Assembly (NCBI GenBank): GCA_900552645.1
Contig: USAN01000001.1
Coordinates: 186,001 to 250,000, forward strand
DNA length: 64,000 bases
Source: an uncultured Bacteroides sp.
GTDB lineage: Bacteria; Bacteroidota; Bacteroidia; Bacteroidales; Bacteroidaceae
Direction: 5' to 3'
In this document: one piece after another, positions 1-8,974 of the stretch
Numbering within the stretch: the first letter of the stretch is position 1
Layout of the letters: each line of letters starts with the position of its first letter
The notes under the pieces: generated by a model
Database searches by the model: none
What the model was told of the DNA's origin: nothing
Seen by the model: only the letters and a program-made list of their open reading frames with translations
Translations under genes and position numbers: made by a program

Positions 1-859
1 CCCACATGCCATTCATGGTTTCGCATGTTTCCAATGGTAAGTGACTTATGGCCTGTCCTGACAGTCCCGATGCATTTTCGCCCGGAAGATCTCTTTCGAA
101 CATTTGGAAATCTTCGCCTTCGAATGGAGTTTGATGATGATTGTTTCCTATAAGGCATGCAGGTTGTAGTTTATGAATCATTTCGTACTGTTCGGGAAGT
201 TGCCAGTCGAATGAAGGATTCTGATCCTGATCCCACCAACCGTCAAACCATACTGCACCAATCTTTCCATAATTAGTAAGAAGTTCGGTAAGCTGATTAT
301 TCATGAATGTATAATAACTCTTCCAGTCTCCCTTCGGGTTTGGTCGGCCAGTACCTTGTCCTGTGCGTCCCCATACTGCATCTTCACGTCCCCAGTCTAT
401 ATGTGAATAATAAAGATGGAGTTTTATTCCCTGTTTTTGACATTCATCAGCCAGTTCCTTAAGTATGTCGCGTTTAAATGGAGAAGCCTTTACTATGTTG
501 TAGTCACTATACTTGCTGTCGAACATGGAAAAACCATCATGATGGCGTGTGGTAATGCATATATATTTTGCTCCGGAAGCTTTTATGTCGCTTACCCATT
601 TTGCTGCATCAAACTTTGATGGATAGAATCCTTCGGCCAGTTTTGCATACTCCTTGTAGTTCAGATTATTGTTAGTCATTGTCCATTCGCCGCTTGCAAG
701 CATGCTGTACACGCCCCAGTGAAGGAATATGCCAAACTTATTGTCCTGAAATTCTTCACGTGCTTTAAGGTTCTCGGGCGACGGCTTGTAATGAGTTTGT
801 GCAAAAGATGGCAGTAGACTACTTATGACTATAGCTGCCGATAAAAGTGATTTTTTCAT
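1..859 (-). CDS. Alpha-L-fucosidase, GH29 (3' part cut off by window edge)
   Basis: This would be a secreted or periplasmic glycosidase that releases L-fucose from glycans such as mucin. The reading frame opens at ATG 859 with a signal peptide (MKKSLLSAAIVISSLLPSFA, cleavage near AQT) and stays open to the window edge. It shows the GH29 N-terminal barrel signatures FGIFLHWGVYS, CITTRHHDGFSMFD and GAVWFDGWWD. The Asp of WFDGWW, at about residue 206, is the expected catalytic nucleophile. The last visible residues, LETCETMNGMW, match the usual GH29 loop after the barrel. A TATATTTG -7 box lies 34 bp upstream. The family is sure; exact linkage specificity is not readable. About 286 residues are visible, so the C-terminal beta-sandwich lies outside the window. 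Confidence 0.93.
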   Translation of the reverse strand, partial: MKKSLLSAAIVISSLLPSFAQTHYKPSPENLKAREEFQDNKFGIFLHWGVYSMLASGEWTMTNNNLNYKEYAKLAEGFYPSKFDAAKWVSDIKASGAKYICITTRHHDGFSMFDSKYSDYNIVKASPFKRDILKELADECQKQGIKLHLYYSHIDWGREDAVWGRTGQGTGRPNPKGDWKSYYTFMNNQLTELLTNYGKIGAVWFDGWWDQDQNPSFDWQLPEQYEMIHKLQPACLIGNNHHQTPFEGEDFQMFERDLPGENASGLSGQAISHLPLETCETMNGMW

Positions 860-892
860 ATAGATAATTGTTAAAGATTTAATTATGCATTA

Positions 893-900
893 CAAATATA
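893..900 (-). promoter_or_regulatory. -7 box of fucosidase promoter
   Basis: The minus strand reads TATATTTG, an exact TANNTTTG -7 element, 34 bases before the fucosidase ATG. No clear TTTG -33 box lies at the usual 19-20 bp distance. Confidence 0.5.
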
Positions 901-939
901 CTCTTATATTTAAAACATACATAATTAAATCATTGACAA

Positions 940-1926
940 TTATTTGTTCATTCCCTCATGACTCTGTGTCATTTCCAGAATTGTTATATACTGTATATTA
1001 CTGAAATCTTCTTTCCTGGTAGGGCAATCTTCCATTTTGCAATTTCTGCAATGTCTAAATCTACATGGGTCGGAGTGTACCGAAAGCTGAATCTTCTTTG
1101 ACAGATGATCGCACAAAGCATCCTTTAGCTTATCAGTTGCTTCATGACTTTGCAGTATGTTATAATACCAGGGTAGTGTAAGATCGCAGTCTATATACAT
1201 ATAACTACCATATCTTATTACTTTAGTATTATGTATATCTATCCAGTCATTCTCGCGATTCTCATTTATAACATTTACCATATTCTGCAATATCTCAGTG
1301 TCGGCCTTGTCAAGCAGATTCTCGGATGTTTTTCTTAATATTGAAGCTCCTGTATAAATTATTATCGAGCCAAATATTAAAGCCAGCGCACTATCTATCC
1401 ATAATATATCAGTAAAGTAAAGAAGCAGCAATCCTATAACAAGTCCTATAGTAGAGTAGGTATCTGACTGTAGATGTTTCCCTCCGGCTATTAGTGCTAT
1501 TGATGTATGCTTCTTGCCCATTTTTATGCTATACCAACCCATTATATAATTCATAACTCCGGCTACAGCTATTACTATAATACCAATATCTAGTTTTGCA
1601 ATAGGAGCCGGATTGAAAAGACGTACTATGCCTTCGTATATAATAAGTAATCCGGCTATTGTTATAAGTAATCCTTCTATTGAGGCCGAAATTAATTCCA
1701 TCTTGCCATGTCCAAACGGATGTTCCTTATCTTTCGGCTTGGCTGCCCACTTAAGGCTGAACAAACTTATTATCTCGGCTACAACATTTACTATGCTCTC
1801 CATGGCATCGGTAAGAATACCTACCGAATTAGTAATAAAGAAAGCAATGAACTTACTTATAAGTATGAAAAGAGATACTCCTATTATAACTCTCTGTACT
1901 TTTACCTTTATATATTCCTCTTCCAT
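940..1926 (-). CDS. Cation diffusion facilitator (CDF) metal exporter with Cys-rich tail
   Basis: This is an inner-membrane metal/proton antiporter of the CDF (FieF/CzcD-like) family, 328 residues. Residues 1-200 form about six hydrophobic helices. The motif HPFGHGKMELISASIEG and the HLQSDTYSTIG segment (HxxxD in TM5) supply the metal site. A cytosolic ferredoxin-like domain follows (about 205-285). The end is unusual: DPCRFRHCRNCKMEDCP packs four Cys with His, which could be an extra metal site. The start lies 3 bp after the stop of the NADH dehydrogenase gene, so the two are surely co-transcribed. The metal (Zn, Fe, Mn or Cd) cannot be told. Confidence 0.9.
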   Translation of the reverse strand: MEEEYIKVKVQRVIIGVSLFILISKFIAFFITNSVGILTDAMESIVNVVAEIISLFSLKWAAKPKDKEHPFGHGKMELISASIEGLLITIAGLLIIYEGIVRLFNPAPIAKLDIGIIVIAVAGVMNYIMGWYSIKMGKKHTSIALIAGGKHLQSDTYSTIGLVIGLLLLYFTDILWIDSALALIFGSIIIYTGASILRKTSENLLDKADTEILQNMVNVINENRENDWIDIHNTKVIRYGSYMYIDCDLTLPWYYNILQSHEATDKLKDALCDHLSKKIQLSVHSDPCRFRHCRNCKMEDCPTRKEDFSNIQYITILEMTQSHEGMNK

Positions 1927-1929
1927 AAT

Positions 1930-3201
1930 CTACTCATGTTTTTTTCGGTTTGCTATTATAATTGCTCTTAACGGTTGATCTTCGGCTATATAGTTCCATC
2001 CCCAATCCCATAGTACCCATAATCGGTTTCTAAATCCTACTATATACATAAGGTGTACAAATAGCCATAATATCCATGCAAAGAATCCGCCGAATGAGTA
2101 TTTGCCTATTTGTGCTACTGCTCTATTACGTCCTATAGTAGCCATGCTGCCTTTATTGATATACTTGAATGGAAGTGTTGTACGTTTGCTTATTAAATCG
2201 GCTACATACCTTCCTTCCTGAATCGCTACCTGTGCAATCTGCGGCAATGGATAATCTTTTATTATGGCAATGTCGCCTATGGCAAATATATTATCGTACA
2301 CTCTGTCCTTACTGTTATTATATACTTTGCAATATTCGTTGGTAAGAATACGTCTTCCTCTATCAGTAGCATCTATCCCCTCAAATTTGTTTGCTATTAC
2401 GCCGCTGGCCCATATAAAAGTTCTAGTTTCTATATGATTTGTGTCGTTGTAAGTTAGTACTTTACCGTCATAATTTTGTACCTTACAGTTTAACATCACT
2501 TCAACTCCCATCTTTTTAAGATCTAAAAGAGCCTTATTTGACAGTCGTTTGCAGTAAGCTTCTAGTAGCCTGTCTGTTGCATTGAGCAGATATATGTGTA
2601 TTAGAGAAGTATCAAGAGATGGAAAATCTTTTGGAATTATTTTGCTCTTCAGTTCGGCAAAAGCTCCTGCCAGTTCTACTCCGGTGGCACCACCACCTAC
2701 TATTACAAAATTTAGATATGGCTGTTTTTCTTTATTGGAAGTAATTATATTTGCCTTCTCAAGATTTATATATAGAGAGTTACGCAGTCCAAGAGCCTCA
2801 GAAATACTTTTCAGTGGCAAAGAGTTCTCTTTTATGTCGTCCATGCCAAAATAGTTAGTATCGGTACCGGCAGCTATTATAAGGTAATCGAATGAAATGT
2901 AACCTTCGTTGGTATGTATTATTGATTTATCTGTATTTATGGAATCAACTTCGGCCATAATGAAATGGAACTCACTGTAACCTTTAAATATTCTTCGTAA
3001 AGGCATGCTTATTGAAGTAGGTTCAAGGCTTGATGTGGCTACCTGATAAAGAAGAGGCTGAAATTGATGGTAATTATTTTTGTCAATCAATACAATCTGG
3101 AAATTCTTGTTCAACAATTCTCTTACAATTGCAAGTCCGCTGAATCCTCCTCCAATAATAACTACTCGAGGATGTGATGAAGAAGAGATATTTATTTCCA
3201 T
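1930..3201 (-). CDS. ndh: Type II NADH:quinone oxidoreductase (NDH-2)
   Basis: This is a peripheral membrane flavoprotein that passes electrons from NADH to quinone without pumping protons; 423 residues, normal for the family. The N-terminal Rossmann motif VVIIGGGFSGLAIV binds FAD, and the second, FVIVGGGATGVELAGAFAEL near residue 165, binds NADH. The FAD-site motif FAIGDIA is seen near residue 308. Hydrophobic and aromatic residues near the C-terminus (FFAWILWLFVHLMYIVGF) fit membrane attachment. It is the first gene of a two-gene operon with the CDF exporter downstream. Why a metal exporter would be tied to respiratory NADH oxidation is not explained by the sequence. Confidence 0.92.
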   Translation of the reverse strand: MEINISSSSHPRVVIIGGGFSGLAIVRELLNKNFQIVLIDKNNYHQFQPLLYQVATSSLEPTSISMPLRRIFKGYSEFHFIMAEVDSINTDKSIIHTNEGYISFDYLIIAAGTDTNYFGMDDIKENSLPLKSISEALGLRNSLYINLEKANIITSNKEKQPYLNFVIVGGGATGVELAGAFAELKSKIIPKDFPSLDTSLIHIYLLNATDRLLEAYCKRLSNKALLDLKKMGVEVMLNCKVQNYDGKVLTYNDTNHIETRTFIWASGVIANKFEGIDATDRGRRILTNEYCKVYNNSKDRVYDNIFAIGDIAIIKDYPLPQIAQVAIQEGRYVADLISKRTTLPFKYINKGSMATIGRNRAVAQIGKYSFGGFFAWILWLFVHLMYIVGFRNRLWVLWDWGWNYIAEDQPLRAIIIANRKKHE

Positions 3202-3309
3202 ATAGGATATGTGTTAATCTATGAAATATCATTTTTTAGATACGTTATATAAAAACAAATATGAGATAATATTTGTTGATTAACTTTTCGTTCATTTATC
3301 TAACTTTTT

Positions 3310-3317
3310 TATATTTG
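3310..3317 (+). promoter_or_regulatory. -7 box that fixes the start of the cytochrome assembly gene
   Basis: TATATTTG matches TANNTTTG exactly and lies 21 bp before ATG 3339. The longer frame from TTG 3273 would begin upstream of the transcript, so ATG 3339 is preferred. The -33 box is poor (TTCG region). Confidence 0.5.
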
Positions 3318-3338
3318 CAGCTATTAATCCATTACTTC

Positions 3339-4928
3339 ATGGTACTGTTGAAACGCATATCTTTTTCATTGTTAGGCTTATTACTTGTAACACTTGTAGC
3401 TTCTACAGTTATAGGCAAGATATATGGCAGCAATGTTGCAGCCAAACTTATTTATGACTCGATATGGTTCGTGTTATTGTGGGTGTTGTTTTCAGTATCG
3501 TCACTGCTGTATATACTAAGCCGTAATCTTATACGACGAGTGCATACCTTTCTGCTTCATCTATCTTTTATTATAATTCTGGCAGGAGCTTACGTTACAT
3601 GGCTTTATGGAGAATCGGGATCTATTCATCTTAGAAACGGCGAGTCGTCCAATTTTTTTATAGACAGTAAAGGATATACTCATATAATGCCATTTAACTT
3701 AAGACTTGATGAATTTGTAAAAGAATATTACAGTAATTCATCGTTGCCCAAGGATTATGTAAGCCATATATCGGTAAGAGATAAACATAGAGTATCTTCT
3801 GATAAGATATCTATGAACAAGCCCTTTATTTTTATGAATTATCGGTTCTGTCAGGGTAGTTATGACGATGATGGTAAAGGAAGTGCATTGCTAGTGTCTT
3901 ATGATCCTTACGGTATTATGATTACATACATTGGATATATGTTTCTGCTTATAACAATGTTATTGTTTTTTCTAGACCGACAGTCTAGGTTTCGTCAACT
4001 TATAAAAGCTCGTATATTTAAACGCGGAACTACTTTCGTGATACTTATGTCTTTAGCATTTTCACTTCAGGCACAAACCTATACTCATGAGAATGCTCTT
4101 GTCGAGGTTTACGACAGTGTAAGATTCCTCAAGCCATTGTCTATAGCACTTATTGTTAGCGGAGTAATATGTTTTGTATACTACTGCCGACAGATAATAT
4201 TTGGAAGAACTCTCTCTTCAATACTATCTTTTACTCTTAATATTTTTCTAGGAGTTTTGTTTTTCTTCATATCTACTCTTTTGGGTATAAGATGGTACAT
4301 AATAAATAGCATTCCATTGTCGACAGGATTTGAGACTATGCTATTCATGGCGTGGATAATTATATTGTTAACACTATTCATTCAGAGACGTTTCAAGATG
4401 ATAATGCCTTTCGGACTGCTTGTTGGCGGTTTGGCCATGTTGATTGCTTCATTATTTCCATTGGGAAGCGAACTTCATCCGGTTCGGCCGGTATTGGCGT
4501 CTCCACTTCTTAGTATTCATGTAATTACTATAATGACAGCATATGCACTTTTGTCGTTTGTAACTTTAGATGGTATTGCAGCTTCGGTAATCTTTTATTC
4601 AAACAGAAAAAGACGCGTTGAGGTAGACCGACTTAGAATTATAAGTGAAATAATTCTGTATCCGGCTATATTTTTATTGGCCTTTGGCATATTTACGGGT
4701 GCGGTATGGGCAAACATATCGTGGGGCAGATATTGGGGCTGGGATCCAAAGGAGGTGTGGGCGCTTATAACTTTTTTACTATATTCGCTTGCTATCCATT
4801 CCGATTCATTGCCATGGTTCAGGAAATCTATGTTTTTTCATATTTTTTGTATAGTTGCATTTGCTGCCGTGTTAATTACTTATTTTGGAGTTAACTTCCT
4901 GTTGGGAGGTATGCATGGCTATGTTTAA
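3339..4928 (+). CDS. Cytochrome c assembly protein, ResB-like plus CcsA fusion
   Basis: This is an inner-membrane haem-handling protein of the System II cytochrome c maturation type. From ATG 3339 it has 529 residues. The N-terminal part has a few membrane helices and a periplasmic ResB-like segment with GESSNFFIDSKG and FMNYRFCQG. The C-terminal part is CcsA-like, with many helices and the haem-binding tryptophan-rich motif WGRYWGWDPKEVWALI. Conserved His residues lie in LLSIHVITIM and in the loop IHSDSLPWF. In Bacteroides, related genes usually follow nrfHA; neither is visible here. The next gene starts 14 bp downstream, so they form an operon. The TTG 3273 start adds 22 residues and is rejected because a -7 box lies between it and the ATG. 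Confidence 0.85.
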   Translation: MVLLKRISFSLLGLLLVTLVASTVIGKIYGSNVAAKLIYDSIWFVLLWVLFSVSSLLYILSRNLIRRVHTFLLHLSFIIILAGAYVTWLYGESGSIHLRNGESSNFFIDSKGYTHIMPFNLRLDEFVKEYYSNSSLPKDYVSHISVRDKHRVSSDKISMNKPFIFMNYRFCQGSYDDDGKGSALLVSYDPYGIMITYIGYMFLLITMLLFFLDRQSRFRQLIKARIFKRGTTFVILMSLAFSLQAQTYTHENALVEVYDSVRFLKPLSIALIVSGVICFVYYCRQIIFGRTLSSILSFTLNIFLGVLFFFISTLLGIRWYIINSIPLSTGFETMLFMAWIIILLTLFIQRRFKMIMPFGLLVGGLAMLIASLFPLGSELHPVRPVLASPLLSIHVITIMTAYALLSFVTLDGIAASVIFYSNRKRRVEVDRLRIISEIILYPAIFLLAFGIFTGAVWANISWGRYWGWDPKEVWALITFLLYSLAIHSDSLPWFRKSMFFHIFCIVAFAAVLITYFGVNFLLGGMHGYV

Positions 4929-4942
4929 TAAAATAATGACTT

Positions 4943-6076
4943 ATGATAATTTTAAAGAGAGAGAAAGATAAATTGAGATTTACCGACTTACAAATTTCAT
5001 GTTTCAGTGTTATAGAGAGTAGGGTAGAAGAGTTTATGATAATGATAACCGGATATGATAATACTATTCCATTCGAAGGACAGGTAGATAATATCATTAC
5101 TTCTTTTAATGAGTTCATGACAAAGAAAAAGAATGCTATTTGTGTATTCAGAAGATTTTTTCTGAGTGATCCGGCCAATCAGTACAATTATTTAATAAGC
5201 AAGATTAATAAAGAAGGCGAAGGAGCAGTCTCAGTAATAGGACAGCCACCACTTAATGGAAGTAAGGTAGTTTTGTGGGCTTATGTGCAGACGGGAGTAG
5301 AGGTGGCTATAGATGATAGAAGATTATTCGGAGTAAGAAATGGAGTGCATACTCATTTGTGGACGGGGAATACTTTTACTCATGCTGATAGTCCGGAAAA
5401 AGAAATGAGGATTTTGTTTGATGATTATAGAAAGATTCTTTCACAACATAAATGCAGTCTTGATCCAAACTGTATACGTACGTGGTTATTCGTGCAGAAT
5501 ATAGATGTAAACTATAAAGATGTAGTAAAGGCACGAAATGATGTGTTTGCAGAGGTAGGACTAACTTCCGATAATCATTTTATAAGTAGTACCGGTATTC
5601 AGGGATGCAATGCATGTCCAGATGTTACTGTGCAGATGGATGCATATTCGGTTACCAACATAGATAAAGATCAGGTAAGATATCTTTATGCCCCAAAGTT
5701 CCTTAATCGCACTTCCGAATATGGAGTAAGTTTTGAACGCGGTACCTCTATTACTTACGATGATAGACAGCATGTCTTCATTTCGGGAACAGCTAGTATA
5801 GACAATAAGGGAAATATTGTATATAAGGGTGATGTAGAAGCTCAGGCAGAAAGAGTAGTATTAAACGTTCAGGCTTTGTTGCATGAAGCCGGATGTAGCT
5901 TGACTGATATAACTCAGATGATAGTATATCTGCGTGATATGAACGATTATGAAACAGTAAGCATGATATATAATGAAAGGTTGGGAAATATTCCTAAAGT
6001 ATTTCTACTAGCACCCGTATGTAGACCCGGATGGCTGGTAGAAATGGAATGTATAGCTATGAAGTCAAAACTTTAA
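4943..6076 (+). CDS. Rid-superfamily protein resembling FkbO/Hyg5/XanB2 chorismatases
   Basis: This protein of 377 residues has a C-terminal YjgF/RidA fold (about 265-377). It shows FISGTASIDNKGNIVYKGD, then EAQAERVVLNVQALL and MIVYLRD. The upstream part (about 75-260) is not a single RidA domain. Its WLFVQNIDVNYKDVVKARND and STGIQGCNACPDV segments, and YGVSFERGTSI before the final domain, follow the layout of FkbO/Hyg5-type chorismatases, which hydrolyse chorismate to hydroxybenzoate-type products. Function is inferred from this layout from memory, not shown. It sits 14 bp after the cytochrome assembly gene. A plain two-domain Rid deaminase-like protein is the alternative. Confidence 0.6.
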   Translation: MIILKREKDKLRFTDLQISCFSVIESRVEEFMIMITGYDNTIPFEGQVDNIITSFNEFMTKKKNAICVFRRFFLSDPANQYNYLISKINKEGEGAVSVIGQPPLNGSKVVLWAYVQTGVEVAIDDRRLFGVRNGVHTHLWTGNTFTHADSPEKEMRILFDDYRKILSQHKCSLDPNCIRTWLFVQNIDVNYKDVVKARNDVFAEVGLTSDNHFISSTGIQGCNACPDVTVQMDAYSVTNIDKDQVRYLYAPKFLNRTSEYGVSFERGTSITYDDRQHVFISGTASIDNKGNIVYKGDVEAQAERVVLNVQALLHEAGCSLTDITQMIVYLRDMNDYETVSMIYNERLGNIPKVFLLAPVCRPGWLVEMECIAMKSKL

Positions 6077-6302
6077 TCAAAATCATTTTTAAATTATTAT
6101 TATATATTACTACCATATTTTACATACTTCATATTTTTTATTGAATAACCACCTTTTACATAAAAGGATAAAGGATTATATATTAAGTTCTAATTAACTA
6201 AAATTGGCATTGTAAAATAAACTATCATTTTATAGATATGTTTTTTTATTAAATAGTATTGCCAAATGTAGTTAATGTTAGAAAAATAAGAAATAATATA
6301 GT

Positions 6303-7637
6303 ATGATTAAGCCTTTAATTGTTTCTTTTATTGTTCTTTTATTTTTACTTCTATTTACTGAACATGCTTTTGCTCAGAATGCAGATTCTGATCTAAAAAT
6401 AGTAAAAACATCTTCGGAAGATGCAAAAATATTGAAAGAAACCAAGCCACAAGGACCTCACGAAATACCAGTTCCTCAGTTTATATTAAAATCAAATGAT
6501 AGCAACTTTTTTCTTACCATAGGTGGCATTATAAGTCCTGTTATGGGATGGGATATAGGAAATAATCTTTATAATGCTACTGGATCGGGATTATGCTTTA
6601 TTACTAATTCTATTCCAGTACCGGCTATAAAAGGTCATAAGGCAGATTATTATATTAATCCACTAAATGGTGCAGTCGATTTACAAGTGGTAGGACTTGC
6701 GGGTACCAAGAATCAGATTACAGGATATATAAAGGTAGGTACAAATGGTTCAAACTGCAATTTATGTGTAACAAAGGCATATATTACATGGAAAAAATTT
6801 ACAGGAGGACTGAAGAATACTTTAATGCAAGATGCTAATGCATGTCAGCCATCTACTATTGATCCGGAAGGACCGTCTGGTTGCATATCAAATTCCTCAT
6901 ATGAGATTAATTATGTTTCACCTTCGTATAAAGGTTTTAGTTTTGCAGCTGCTATAGATATGCCTACTTTCTATTCAAGTAACGGATATTATCAAGGAAA
7001 GGATTATCCAATATATGATAATAAACAAGTTGCTAGCAATGAATATGCCGATGCCGAACAACTTATACCTGATATACCAGCCTGGATTCAATATCAATTT
7101 TCTCCAAACAACAGAATACGCCTTTCAGGATTGATAAGAAATTTTGCTTATAGAGATCTTGTAGCCGATAAGACAAGACATGTGGTAGGATGGGGAAGTA
7201 TGCTTAGCGGAAATATTCAACCCTGTAATCTATTGATATTATATTATCAATGTGCCTATGGAGCTGGAATTGGACGTTATGTGCAGGATATTGCCGGATT
7301 GCCACTTTCATTTGTTCCAGAAAATTCAAATCCTGGAAAGATGAAAGCATCGCCTATGATGGGAGTTAATTTTGGAGCTACTTTAAATATATCTTCTAAT
7401 CTTCAGTTCAATATAATGGGATCTGAATGTAGAATCTGGGGCGTCGAATCGCAATGTACAGCTGCCGATGCTACTTGTAACTATAAATATGCACTTTATG
7501 GTGCAGTCAATGCTTTTTATAACATAACGCCATATCTTCAATGGGGTATAGAATATATTTGGGGGCGTCTAAAGACATGGAATATAGGGGGTGCAAACGA
7601 TAATAGAATACAGACCCAGATAATGTTTACTTTATAA
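6303..7637 (+). CDS. DcaP-like outer membrane porin, Cys-rich
   Basis: An outer-membrane beta-barrel is expected. A signal peptide (hydrophobic run to EHAFAQ, about residue 25) is followed by a short polar linker rich in Asp, Lys and Glu. Then come alternating-strand segments such as FFLTIGGIISPVMGWDIG, DLQVVGLAGTKNQITGYIKV and a final strand ending IQTQIMFTL. Length (444) and layout fit the DcaP family of porins that take up carboxylated compounds. Ten cysteines in the mature barrel (for example CNLC, SECRI, SQCTAADATC) are odd for this class. It is preceded by 226 bp of AT-rich DNA and followed by a strong terminator, so it is probably a single-gene unit. Substrate unknown. Confidence 0.7.
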   Translation: MIKPLIVSFIVLLFLLLFTEHAFAQNADSDLKIVKTSSEDAKILKETKPQGPHEIPVPQFILKSNDSNFFLTIGGIISPVMGWDIGNNLYNATGSGLCFITNSIPVPAIKGHKADYYINPLNGAVDLQVVGLAGTKNQITGYIKVGTNGSNCNLCVTKAYITWKKFTGGLKNTLMQDANACQPSTIDPEGPSGCISNSSYEINYVSPSYKGFSFAAAIDMPTFYSSNGYYQGKDYPIYDNKQVASNEYADAEQLIPDIPAWIQYQFSPNNRIRLSGLIRNFAYRDLVADKTRHVVGWGSMLSGNIQPCNLLILYYQCAYGAGIGRYVQDIAGLPLSFVPENSNPGKMKASPMMGVNFGATLNISSNLQFNIMGSECRIWGVESQCTAADATCNYKYALYGAVNAFYNITPYLQWGIEYIWGRLKTWNIGGANDNRIQTQIMFTL

Positions 7638-7694
7638 AGACAGAAAAGTATTTTAGGATTAAAAAGCTCTTCATAGATATTAAATATCGTTCTA

Positions 7695-7738
7695 CTTACT
7701 TAGATTTACATTAACTGTAAATCCAAGTAAGGTTTTTA
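7695..7738. terminator. Bidirectional terminator between porin and acyltransferase genes
   Basis: Two 16-base arms (7695-7710 and 7716-7731) pair with a single mismatch around a 5-base loop, followed by GTTTTT. It lies between convergent genes and can serve both. Confidence 0.85.
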
Positions 7739-7746
7739 TAAATAAG

Positions 7747-8895
7747 TTATCCAAAAATCCATTTTGAAGCTTTTGGGAATAGTTTATATAATACACTTAC
7801 AAATGTCCAACTTATTATAAAAACAATAATAGCTGTTACAGGAATTCTAATAGGTATAGGAATAGATAGAATATTTGCAATAGCATATCCTAGTCCCACA
7901 ACAAAATAATGTATAAGATAAATACCCAATCCACACTTTGTAATATTCGAGAATATATTTATAATTCTATTTGAAGAGAGTTTTATTTTCTTTATTATAA
8001 GAAAAATAGCAAGAGTCATCAAAACAACGTTTGGAGAACAGTATAGAAAAAATAATTCCATTTTTTCTTCTGTACAATCTGGAATCGCTGTCATTTCTCT
8101 AAATCCTATATATGTAATTATATAACCTATAATAAATATAGGAATGCTTATAGATAATGTCTTAATCCAATTCCATTCTTTTAAATCGTTTTTCAAACAG
8201 TACCCTAAAAGCAGATATCCGTTAAATCCAGCAAAGTAATAAAATGTTCCAAAACTGTTCCATGCACTTACTCCTAAAATGTTATTTGAGAAGAAGTTGT
8301 AAGCATATGGCAAAAATAATGTTACTGTCCAAAATCCAAGAAAATACTTTTTATGTTTAATAGTAGATTTCTCTACCCATGCCGAAAAGAATGGCATATA
8401 TAGATACAACCCTATAAGCATATATAAGTACCACATAGGAATAGTGTATACATTGAATGTAAATGGAATGAGCATAATATTATATAGCGCAGTTCCAAAT
8501 GACTGTGATGCATCGCTAGAGGCGTATGCAAATGTATCAGATAAGATAGAGGATGGTAGTCCCATAACCCCGGTAATCCATGGAAATAGATTATATAGTA
8601 CCGACCATATTAAAAACGGAACAGCAATTCGTAGAAGACGTTTCTTGTAGAAATTTCCAATCTGCATATTTACAGGAAGAAGAAGTAATCCTGTAATCAT
8701 AACAAACAAAGGTACGCACGGACGAAGAAATGATCCATATATTCCTCCCCACAGATTAAATTCAGGATTAGAGCGCGCTTCGGGTGATACATTGAAAGGA
8801 TCAGAACAATGGATAGAGATTACCATGAAAATAGCTACAAATCGTAGTATGTCTACCCATATAATTCTTTTAGTAGTAATAGTTGATGGTTGCAT
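7747..8895 (-). CDS. Membrane acyltransferase, acyltransferase 3 family
   Basis: This is an integral membrane enzyme that adds acyl (often acetyl) groups to surface sugars. It has about ten hydrophobic helices. The N-terminal family motif WVDILRFVAIFMVISIHCSD contains the conserved R and H of acyltransferase 3 proteins, and GLGIYLIHYFVV is the typical late motif. From ATG 8895 it has 382 residues. A TTG start at 8922 would add nine residues, but it overlaps a TACTTTTG -7 box, so ATG 8895 is chosen. No polysaccharide gene cluster surrounds it, so the target sugar cannot be guessed. A Crp-type regulator gene lies upstream in the same direction but with its own stop and an 80 bp gap. Confidence 0.85.
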   Translation of the reverse strand: MQPSTITTKRIIWVDILRFVAIFMVISIHCSDPFNVSPEARSNPEFNLWGGIYGSFLRPCVPLFVMITGLLLLPVNMQIGNFYKKRLLRIAVPFLIWSVLYNLFPWITGVMGLPSSILSDTFAYASSDASQSFGTALYNIMLIPFTFNVYTIPMWYLYMLIGLYLYMPFFSAWVEKSTIKHKKYFLGFWTVTLFLPYAYNFFSNNILGVSAWNSFGTFYYFAGFNGYLLLGYCLKNDLKEWNWIKTLSISIPIFIIGYIITYIGFREMTAIPDCTEEKMELFFLYCSPNVVLMTLAIFLIIKKIKLSSNRIINIFSNITKCGLGIYLIHYFVVGLGYAIANILSIPIPIRIPVTAIIVFIISWTFVSVLYKLFPKASKWIFG

Positions 8896-8919
8896 AGTTA
8901 AAATTTTATGTTTTAACTG

Positions 8920-8927
8920 CAAAAGTA
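8920..8927 (-). promoter_or_regulatory. -7 box of acyltransferase promoter
   Basis: The minus strand reads TACTTTTG, an exact TANNTTTG element, 25 bases before ATG 8895. It overlaps the alternative TTG codon at 8922, which argues against that start. Confidence 0.55.
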
Positions 8928-8974
8928 TAAAAATGGTATCCCTATTTTCTTTAACTACTTAAAGAAACGACTAT

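Noticed and set aside
416..619. Plus-strand frame opposite the fucosidase gene
   Set aside because: Minus strand reads an unbroken GH29 enzyme with signal peptide and catalytic motif; the plus frame has no support.
3273..3338. N-terminal extension of the cytochrome assembly protein from TTG 3273
   Set aside because: A TATATTTG -7 box at 3310-3317 lies between this codon and ATG 3339, so the extension is probably not transcribed.
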